DNA of 64,000 nucleotides, taken from assembly GCF_964275005.1 (NCBI RefSeq), contig NC_092686.1, forward strand, positions 40,335,511 through 40,399,510, read 5' to 3'. The stretch comes from Diadema setosum. Its lineage: Eukaryota > Echinodermata > Echinoidea > Diadematoida > Diadematidae. The notes beneath the pieces are model-generated. The model made no database searches. It saw only the letters and a program-made list of their open reading frames with translations, and was not told the origin of the DNA. Positions 46,739 to 64,000 of this stretch are shown in pieces. How positions within the stretch are numbered: the first letter of the stretch is position 1; each line of letters opens with the position of its first letter. The translations under genes were made by a program, and so were the position numbers.

Positions 46739-47558
46739 ATGTGCTTGAAACCGATACTGCAGTTTCCTTGACACTTCAAAATGTCATGACTTCCTTAGTT
46801 TACGTCCCAGTTTGATAAAACGCCGACTGTTCTCTCAGCCTAATTTTACTCATTCTACTGAAACCAAATCGTTTTGTGTGTTGTGGAATTGCAGTTTAAA
46901 TCTCTCACTGCCGTGTGCCACAGTTCATAGAATTTTATGTCGCATAATTTCTAGCAGGAGACTATGAGGCCAAGACGAAACAACAGGATCAAATAACAAT
47001 GCTTGCATGTATATCATATTTATTTTAATACAGCCGATGATATCCCATCTCAGTTTTGAAATAATACATGATCATGATGAAGGGATTTTCTCTAAATATG
47101 AGCTACCACATATCTTTTTTTTTAAATACATACGAAAAAATACTGTACATGGTTGCAAATATATATATCAACACTGCTAGGAGTCGAGAATTTAATTCAC
47201 AGAAATTCATCATTCATTTTACACATCTCTGGTTGAGCAGGCAATCAATATTCTTAAATTCATGAAAGATAAATTCAAGAAAGGAATGAATGGGTGGTGA
47301 ACTGTCTTGCAACTGTATAAAGTTCATTTTCAGATGAGTTTGCAAGAAAAAAAAAATTCACCCAATACCACACCAGCCTTTTGGAGTTGTCCAAGGTTAG
47401 ATCATACAGTGTATATATTATGAAGCGAAAGTACAATGAGACTGAGATACCAGCATCAAATGGACAGGTAATTTGCATCTTGACTACAGACAGTTATTTG
47501 CTAATTGTAATAGGAAGAAGGTTGATTTTTTCAAAAAAAAAAAAAGAAAGAAAAGAAA

Positions 47559-48817
47559 CGAGAGACCCAAGGGTCATGCGCTCACCTGAGTATCGCAAAT
47601 TCACCTTCCATGCATTCTTGCAGACTCTTACCTGAGAACATTGGAAACTTATGGTGGGGGTAGCTTTGAGAGTGGGGGTCCATACATATTCCATCACACT
47701 GGTAAAAAATACCTACCAAGTACACTGTACTTTATAGAATGTTGGATTATGCAGCTTGGGGAAAAAAGACTTAAAGCCCTATCACTTCTGATTAGAACTA
47801 GAGAAAAATAGTATTGAATATTCATTAATTTAGGAGGTTTGGACCCCCTGGGGCCCCCAAGGAAAGCATGGTGCCCATTCAAACACTTTGAAATCTTATC
47901 CCCATGGGAATGCTACTTGCCAAGTTTGGTGAAAATCCATTATGTTGTTTTCAACAAGAAGATGAAAATTTAGGCACGCATTTGGACCCCCCCCCCCATC
48001 CCATCCCGCTTCCTTGGGTCCCAAGGGGGTGGGGGGGGGGGATAGGGGTGCACAACAGTCATCAATATATTGACTCATTGTATCAACTTAGCTCAATCAC
48101 TTCTGGTTCCAGAGAAAACCTGTAAAAATTCCTTACAGGAAGGGGGTGGGACCCCTGGGATCCCCAGGTGGGGCATGGTGCCCATTTGATGGAATTGAGA
48201 TTCTATCCCCCTAGGGATGCTACCTGCCAAGTTTGGTGAAAAGTTGTGATAGGGTTTTCAAGAAAAAGATGAAAATTTACAGTTTCGGTCCAAATTTAGG
48301 CCCCCTGGGGCCCCCCAGGTGGGGCATGGTGCCCATTTGATGGGAATGAGATTCTTTCCCCCAAGGGATGCTACCTGCCAACTTTGGTGAAAATTCATAA
48401 TGGCATTTTCAAGAAAAATATGAAAATGTACAATTTGGGCCCTATTAGGACCCCTCCCCACCCCCTCCCCTGGGTTCCAAGGGGGGGGGGGGGGGCACCC
48501 CTGATTCCGCCATGAACAAACTTGAAACTACAGTCATCAATGTACTAATTCATAGTATTAACTTAGCTCTATCACTTCTGGTTCTAGAGAAGAAGATTTT
48601 TTAAGATTCCTTAATTTTTTTTGGGGGGGGGGGGTTGGGCCCCCCAGGTAAGGTATGGTGCCCGCTTGAACAAATTGAGATCCTATCCCCCTAGGGATGC
48701 TACCTGCCAAGTTTGGTGAAAATCGGTCAAGGGGTTCTCAAGAAGAAGAAGAAATTGTAAAAAGTTTACGCACGACGGACGACGGACGACAGACGCCGGA
48801 TGAAGAGCGATCGCAAT

Positions 48818-48848
<31 letters not shown>

Positions 48849-48849
48849 G
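47559..48849. mobile_element. 1.3-kb modular element, CGCTCACCTGAG ends
   Basis: Left GAGACCCAAGGGTCATGCGC and TCACCTGAG, right CTTCGGCTCAGGTGAGCT preceded by a GACGGACGAC run. Four modules each hold GACCCC..GGGGCCCC, GGTGCCC, and TGCTACCTGCCAAGTTTGGT (at about 47911, 48220, 48367 and 48690). G and C runs are long. No real ORF. Confidence 0.75.
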
Positions 48850-49002
48850 AAAAGGGTGTACACTGGTTGCTTGCTTCTCATGGGATCATAACTTTTAAGG
48901 AAAGGGAGGATTTTGGTCTGTATGCTAGGAATTGGTAGTGCAGTTTTGGAGGGGGTTGCCAAAACATCATGATAAGGACATGTGGTTCTTGTGAAAGAAC
49001 CC

Positions 49003-49070
49003 CCCCCCCCCCCTCCAAAAAAAAAAAAACAAAAAAAAAACAAAAAAAAAACAAAAAAAAAAAAACCCAC
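49003..49070 (+). repeat. C run and A-rich low-complexity tract
   Basis: C run followed by AAAAAAAAC-type repeats. Produces spurious Phe-rich ORFs on the minus strand. Confidence 0.95.
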
Positions 49071-52000
49071 AATAATTTGTAGATAAAATTTTGAAATTTC
49101 CAGTTTTTCATTCCAACGCAATTATGCCCGAGGCTCAAATCCTGATATATCTAACTGATCACTATTCTGAAGTTATTCAACCAAGAATAACATCATGATT
49201 CAGACTTTTTCATCATTTTTTTTCTTTACACGACCAACAGAAAATTGTGAGGGTATGACATGGTTAGCTCACACATTTGCATATTCATAGCCACTGTACA
49301 AGAACTGTTATGCAGAAATTAGCAAAACTTCAAAATGTCATAACTTCCTTGTTTTTCATCCAATTTCAGTTAAATATTTATCATTGAACTCATACGATTT
49401 TACTCTTTTTTTCAATAATCAGACTAACTTATATTTGGAATGGATTTCCCCTTTAAATATGCATCCACTGATTAGATTTCTGGTACTTTCCTGAAGCATA
49501 TCATTCTAGAGTGTTCCAGAATTTTCTGGAGGATGACCAAGTGTTCGTTGAGGCATACTGACATCAAGATTCCGTTCGCTTCTAAAGATATTTTAGCCAT
49601 ATCTGTGACATCCTAGTGGACCTAACTGATCAGGCACTCTCACCAAGATTTGATGACCTAACTCTTCATATCCATGACTTTCAGCTCAAGGTCAAGCCCC
49701 CCCCCCCCCCCGACAGCTTGTAGTTTTCCTGGGTGTGCATATTAAGTACATAGTAAAGTGCGATGAAAAGAGAGGTCAAGAGCTCTATCACAACATTTAG
49801 TCTGCTCCAAATATATTCCTCCTCAAAAATACATACTTCTTGTAAGCGGAATCTATACACAGTAATCACATTTTTTTTTCCATGAATATGCACCTCTGAA
49901 AATAAAGGAGCTTTTAATTTGCATCATCAAAAAATAAACTATATCATTGCAACATTAAGTAGACATTTTGGATCTTGGCCACCTTTGGAATAAGTCTGAT
50001 ATACATATGCAATCACAAAATATCTATTCAGTTTACAAATTCTGCATAAGCACAATTTGTCTTCCTACATGTATCTCGTATCTTATGATGACATTTTTTG
50101 AAAAAAAAAGGAAATTATTCCACTGGCTGTACTGTGGAGTTAATGCCTATTTCAGTTCTCCTGTGATTTAACAATTTTGCATGTTGAAGATTAAGTGCTA
50201 AAACTCCCTGTCACAATTGCATCAGGCAGTTTTCATAGTTTTGTGAAATTACGTAGTCTAATCGAGAAGGAAAGTGGGTAGCAGGGAGACTGTGACGTAT
50301 AACATCAGCACAACTTTTTAGCAGGATGATAATCAGAAATCTACTGAGAATTCATCCAGCCCAACCCTTTGTTTGTTTGCTTATTTGTTTGTTTGTTTGT
50401 CTGATCGTTTTTCAGTTCAGATGCATAAAGAGTTCTCCACTCATAAGTGCTCACTGCCATGAATATACCAATTGTAATGACAAAACACAGAATGTTTTGC
50501 ATTTGTGAGAAATTTGGGACACTCTCTTTTCAGTCTAAGATATTCTTATCCAATGTCTCAAGTACATCTCAAATGCAGCCACACTGATCTGTATATATGC
50601 ATATACATACATATATATATATCTAATACTGCTGCTAATTTATATATGTTCAAAATGTACAGATATATAAAATACAACTATTCAGTTCATAGAACTTCTA
50701 CATCTAAACAGACTGATCTACATGTCCCCTTCTGAAGTCTGAAGTGTTTCTGATTATGTGCATATTATGTGACAATCTGGACAAATCATTAGTGGTGGCT
50801 TATATTCAAATTTATGTATGTGCAAATTCTGGTTGATACATTATATACACACAGATATTCAGTAGTAATTATTTGCATCAGTACGACACCTGTGTCGGTA
50901 GTCGGTAACAATACCTCGATAATTTCCACATTATCAGCACTCATTATACACAGCATCAAATTAGTGTACTGGTACATATAATATCATCATCACAAAGAAA
51001 AAACAAACGGGAAATGGACCAAGATCCTTCACACATCAGTGATGTTGCACTAGCTGAAATAGTATGTGACACAAAAGGCACACATACTTATATCCTAAAC
51101 TACAATGTATGTACAATACAAGTGATGAGGCTCGACATTAAAGGTTAGCACAGACACGAAGAAGATAATGTGAAAGAAAGAGACACAAAAAGAAATAATA
51201 ACAATATGTGAGGGAATCTCCCAAAGGAATGCATACCAGTACTTTATCGTACAAGATATCTCCACAGAGCATAAAATCAGTCTCAAATTGATTACTGCTT
51301 TCCCTTGAGGCTCGATTATCGCAACTACCTGGTTATATAGTTATAACATCCATCTCAATCGATGTAGGCTCATCAAATGAATCACACACTTGAACATAGA
51401 AAGGGCTTTGCGTACAGTAGAAATAAAAGCAATTAGAGGGAAGATGTCCATGGATGTTGCTTCTATGTTACTTTCTTTACAAAAACAAGACATACACATT
51501 GGCAAATCAAAAAAAAAGTCTCTAGCACCTTGTCCATTAAGACACTTTGTCAATGTTGGATGTTGCATTTGATTTGCTCTTAAAGATAATTCCATGATCT
51601 CATTGCTTTCCTAGACCACAGTGATTTACACCCTTCAAGGCACACACATGCAAAAGACTGCATTCTCAAACATGCCGGATTCTAGATTCTGGCATGTCTT
51701 GTCATTCCTATAGATGCAGGCAAAATGATTTCATAGAGTAAGAAAGTACTCCACAATCAGGCAGATATTTATAATTGTTTAAGAACTACCTGCCACTGCT
51801 ACTGTTACAAATTTTTGTATGTGAACATGACTGCATCAAAGCACATGGCTATGATGGGCTAAGGACAATTTGAGATCTGTAATGATTTCGATGCCGAGCT
51901 AAAAAAAAACTAATATATATATTTTTTGCCTGCGATCCATTTATAATGACTGCATCACCTAAGATTTTGGAGCATTCAACTGATCAAACCATGAGCTGTC

Positions 52001-54726
52001 AACTGAGATAAATAACAAGAAATTAATAACTTTTTGTCCACCCTGAAAAATTAAAAATGCATCAGGACATCCACAGGTAAGAAGCAAAACAATACAGTCC
52101 TTTACATAAGAGTTCAACAAAATCAAAAGCCTCTTTTCTATGCTGTATAAATGCATCATTACTTTGCTTGGACTCTTTTTTCACCCTGTATGGCATGTAA
52201 TGAGTTGTGGCAGCTAGCGAACTCAGCTTGCATTCACCTGGCACTTTTTCCAGGGTCAACAGTCACGAGACAGCATACAAAAATTGAAATGTAAACTCTG
52301 AGAAAGGTAAAAAATGTAATCCTTCAACCATTTTCTGATTTCTGTGTTACACAGATCCCACATCACAGCTTTCTTATGTCTTTATATTTCTGCAACAACC
52401 TCTTGATATGCAAGACACATCATTGGCGACATCTAGTGCTTGGCATATTTAAGAAAGCACAACACACCTTTCACCTTCTTAACCCGTTGAGGACGGACTG
52501 ATTTTGCTACAACACGCATTTCCCATAGACACCTGCCCGAGTATACTCGGGACTCGTCCTCAACGGGTTAACAAAGAGAGATATACATCAAAGTAATTTT
52601 AGTCCGGCGTGCAAAGTCGTGTCAAGTGGTTCACGGCTTGAGGGAGATCAACAGACATAATCAGTGTTGCATGTATACAAATACACCTATACCTATGAAA
52701 TATATTGGTATATATATATATATACTGCATATGTACACACTTACATGTATATGATGTATGAACACATGGTATCGTTGATAAAAAGAAAAATACCAGATGC
52801 ACAAGCCAAAGGAGTGACACATAATATCACAAAACCTGAGTAAACGAAGGTCGTTGAATAATAGAGAGGCATCAATAGGTGTCTGGTTTTCATCATACAT
52901 CTCTTAAAGGCCGTCACCTTGTCTTACAGTAATAGGCAAGCAAAAAACAAAGTACCAGGGAGGGACATCTCCGCATATTTTGCGCATGTCAAAAAAAAAA
53001 CAAAAACAAAAACAATCAAATCTAGTTGTAAGTCAAGGACCGGGCAGATGTCTGCACTGTGAATGGACGTCTCCGGAGAAACATGAGAAAACACTGCCCC
53101 CCCCCCCCCACCACACACACACACACACAAAATGCTATTATCAAAATGCTACATATTTGCTACCTTAACTTCTCTCAACATAAAGACATAACATTTGTGC
53201 TCCTGCGAGATGAGAAAACAAATGCATAACTTCTGACTCAGTATGTTTTTGTTTCGCTCACACAGGAGCAGTAGAGCTGAACTGAAGTAGCCTACATTTC
53301 AAAAAAAAAATGACAGGAAACGGGCGCTCCATTGACAACTCTTAGCATTGTATCTCATTACAATAAATCTTCATTCCCTCATATGGATCTCCCCACAGAA
53401 CATTGTCTTCACTAGAAATGACATCACATAACATCAGCATCTCCCTGATCATGGTGTGCTTCTCGATTTCCCCACCTGAAGATTTTCTACAATTTCCCTT
53501 ATGTGGATTTGCAAGAGCTTTTCAGCTAGTGACAAAAATCACACTGTACTTATAGTCAAAACAAAACACAGCCAAGAACTGGCAACCAATTGAACTTCTC
53601 TGCACACACTTATCCTCGACTTCTCCCTAGTCCTCTTATTTTGTGCGTACGCAATGTGGCAGATTCTCCCACTGCCATAAACGTGTCCCTTAAAATTTCT
53701 ACCAACTGCGATATCTTAATACTTTTTCTAATTCTTAGTTTAGGCACCCAACTTCAGCAGTGGCAGTCGGTATTCGGCTATACTTTTTCACACTGTCACT
53801 TTCAGTCTACTGATTTCTCTGTTGGACATCCGCTATGCAGGTGTAATCTTTTTTTTTTAAGTTTGTCTTTGTTTGGGAGGAGCTGATTTTCATGTTCAAA
53901 TTCAAAACTGTGAAAAGAAAATAACTCATTGATAGATTCAATGCAGGATAGATTGAATTAAATAAACAGACACCTTGACATTTTGTCTCGTAAGTCATGA
54001 AAAAAATTAAAGTTTTTTACAAAATTTTGATAGTATATTTATGTACAATATGGCATAATATCTATGATCTCTCCACACACAATTGTTACAAACAATATGC
54101 ATCATACTTTTCCTTTTAAATGTAAGTTCTCAGACTGGTACAAGTACGCTGTATAATCCATCCTGACCACTTCCCACAATGCAAACATTCACTGCTTTGG
54201 AAAATCCTTTTTGAGCACGAGCAGATTGCAGAGTACACCGTACTCCATTACCAATATACCTATTTATCACTTTGGCGACTCCGGCCTTGGCAGATTAGCG
54301 AAGATGCGAAACAGGTTCCTGCCAACTATGGTGGAAAAGCTACATATCCATCCAACAGCAGTGTGGCACGCGTTCGGAAAGAGTCTAGGTCCTATTGCGA
54401 AGGATGGTTCAGCTGAGCTGCCGGGTCCTGCTCCCCTCACTCTACATGTATCATCACATCAACAGGAAAAGATGTCAACACCCTCATTCCCTGGGAAAAT
54501 ATGAGCCACAAAAATTCCACATTTCCCACAAAGGAAAAAAAAGGGAAACAGCATTCCATGATGGCCAGAAATGCACAGCAGGTGTTGTTTCCACTCCACG
54601 TTACAAGTGCGCTGCAGGGGGTGGGGTGGGGTGGGGGGGGGGATGGGGGAACAAGATAGAAAATAGTGCATGTGGTGCTTGTTTGGGCGGGGGGAGCAAA
54701 GGAGGCGACACTGGCCATCTCGCTGC
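49071..54726. other. Region downstream of PKC stop; likely 3'UTR plus intergenic
   Basis: No other gene is recognised. The part nearest 54726 should be PKC 3'UTR on the minus strand. It contains the mini TTAA element at 52483, AT and CA microsatellites (50605, 52710, 53113) and C/G runs. Confidence 0.5.
52483..52567. mobile_element. 85-bp TTAA element, CCCGTTGAGGA ends (copy 2, intact)
   Basis: TTAA at 52479-52482 and 52568-52571, perfect ends CCCGTTGAGGACG / CGTCCTCAACGGG. The inner part carries GAGTATACTCGGGACTCG. Confidence 0.85.
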
Positions 54727-62272
<7,546 letters not shown>

Positions 62273-62864
62273 TTAGAGTGGATTGCGATATCATTTTATA
62301 CATTCAAGTAAAGAGGCTATCAAGTGATTATCAAACAGCAAGAAAATCACAGAATTGATGTCTCTTGCTAGACTCCTCCCAATGACCAGCTGGCAGGGAT
62401 AAAATATCTTGGCTCAGGGAATTATTGCTGCTGCCTATGGACTTGAACAGAGGACCTCAAATCTGGGAGTCTTCAATCCTATCCACTGAGCCACAACACT
62501 GTGTACTTTTGTTTCTGTTTCCTTCACTTCAAGGTGAAGGAAATTTTATAGGACATTATTTACACAAAAAAAAACCCAAACAAACACAAACTCAGTCATG
62601 TACTATCACAAATGGTTGACAAAAATCCACTAATGACACGAAGTATCATTTAAACCATGTCTATGTCTTGTTATACACAAAATAAAGTGTAAGAGTTCTG
62701 AAGGTGAATGGCCACAAGGTTTACATCTCGGCATGGAGATTTATGGAATACCGTCCATACAGTGACATTAGTTACTGTTGCATTTAACCAGTAGCACCAA
62801 ATAGACATTTTTTTCATCCATGTTTGGTCAATATCAATATCTCATGTACCTTCTCTTCATAAAG

Positions 62865-63820
62865 GGTTATCACACTCGCAACTAGGAAAAGCACTCGGAG
62901 AGCGCAGATCTCCACCATGCAGCTCATTTCCACCAAAACATGTATGCTGAATATCGCCCAATTTACCCAAAGAAGCCCTGTGTTTACCTCATCAGCTTCC
63001 TGCATGCTGCATGGCGCCTCGAGCACAGCACGCGCTTTAGTGTGCGTATGCAAACCTCAAATACGCGCAGCTTGAACTCCCAAGTTCATTGACCCTATTT
63101 GCCAAAAGATATTAAGAAAATCCTTCAAAAATTTATACAAATTCCCGTATCACTACCAAACTTTAATCATCTGTTCCTCGGGTCATTATCAACTTTTCTT
63201 GTTAAGTATCATTCAAATCTGTTCACAATTTTTTGTGTGTTATTTTGCAACAGACAAGCAAACAAACAAACAAAACCAATGCCAGGGTTCCCACAGAAAT
63301 GTGAAAACAGAATTCCATGACTTTTCCATGACTTTTCCATGACTTAATTGCTGCTTTCCATGACTTCCTTTCTGGCACGGTTTCCAAAATCAGACACGTT
63401 ACATGTATGATGGCCTCCACCTCCCCTCACAGCCATCCATTCCACCCACTATCTTACTCATGTCACGTACATCTATTATCATTAGTATATGTCCCGGGAG
63501 TTATGTAGAATTTGGGATGTCACAAAACTAGAAAAAATGGAAATCATGAACACCAATTATAATAGCAGAGTATGATCACAGAGTATGAGAGTTGCGAGAC
63601 ACGACAAACTGGAAAGCTGCCATAGCCAAGAGGTAAATGCAATTCCATGACTTTTCCATGACTTTTCACAAATTTTCCAAATTCCCTGACTTTTCCATGA
63701 CTTTCCATGACCACAAATTTTTCCAGGACTTTCCAGGATTTTCCATGACTGTGGGAACCCTGCAATGCTGACAAAAACATAACCTCCTTGGCAGATGTAA
63801 TAATACATTTCCAAATGTCA
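62865..63820 (-). repeat. Inverted relative of the 7447 repeat, interrupted by an insertion
   Basis: Contains CACTCGGAGAGCGCAGATCT, then CATTCAAATCTGTTCACAA, a CAAA run, AAACCAATGC, then (after 63763) CAATGCTGACAAAAACATAA and CCTCCTTGG. The order matches the reverse complement of 7447-7870 with one insertion in the middle. Confidence 0.7.
63283..63762. mobile_element. 480-bp element with CAGGGTTCCCACAG ends and TSD CAATGC
   Basis: Perfect 14-bp inverted ends, flanked by CAATGC at 63277-63282 and 63763-63768. The interior is largely repeated TCCATGACTTTT words. The CAGGG end is hAT-like, though hAT duplications are normally 8 bp. Confidence 0.8.
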
Positions 63821-64000
63821 AGAAATCTGTCACAGATATTTAAAGTCTGTGCCTCCAATAAGCACTCTTGTACATCCAGACTTGACTTGAAAACAATTAA
63901 AAAACGAATTGAAATTTACTTTACTAAGTACACAAGCAAACAAAAAACAAACAGAAGGACAGGACTCTGGTATCTGCCCCTTATGTATCTCACAGCTAGA

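Noticed and set aside
48738..49138. Phe-rich ORFs, minus strand
   Set aside because: Product of the A-run and C-run low-complexity tract at 49003-49070.

Overview
This is a eukaryotic genomic window, AT-rich and intron-rich, from an animal. The gene content (a zinc-type methionine-R-sulfoxide reductase B split over at least six exons and a novel-type protein kinase C split over at least six exons in the window), kilobase-scale introns, and a very dense population of short inverted-repeat DNA elements fit a marine invertebrate deuterostome. An echinoderm is my best guess, but this rests on repeat style and is not firm.

Layout. Positions 1-2340: intergenic, with two small cut-and-paste type elements. 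2340-4310: CpG-rich, promoter-like block with one likely first coding exon (2619-2896) whose protein resembles the start of P2RX7-intracellular-domain-like proteins. 5493-42238 (+): MSRB3-like gene with coding exons 5493-5553, 30778-30883, 31739-31816, 33236-33264, 39832-39929 and 42119-42238. Phases match at every junction and give a 163-residue protein with four zinc cysteines, a catalytic cysteine and a KSEL end. 42239-54726: no recognised gene; holds the 3' ends of the two converging genes and many repeats. 54727-62158 (-): the kinase domain and C-tail of a PKC delta/theta-type kinase; its 5' half (regulatory domains) lies beyond the right edge. 62159-64000: intron of that gene, with a nested repeat.

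The remainder is dominated by non-autonomous mobile elements. I see no transposase or reverse transcriptase ORF. Families recognised by their ends include: (i) at least five kinds of element flanked by TTAA; (ii) TA-flanked elements with TACTGTA ends; (iii) pogo-like elements starting CAGTTGAACCTC; (iv) a 2.26 kb element with perfect 17-bp ends and nine dispersed copies of TAACACCGTGAC; (v) two related 2.3-2.8 kb elements lying head to head with terminal hairpins; (vi) a foldback element carrying eight 20-bp-spaced palindromic boxes; (vii) a CAGGGTTCCCACAG-ended element inserted into an older repeat with a 6-bp duplication.

The two genes are tail to tail and functionally unrelated as far as the sequence shows: one repairs oxidised methionine, the other is a lipid-regulated Ser/Thr kinase.
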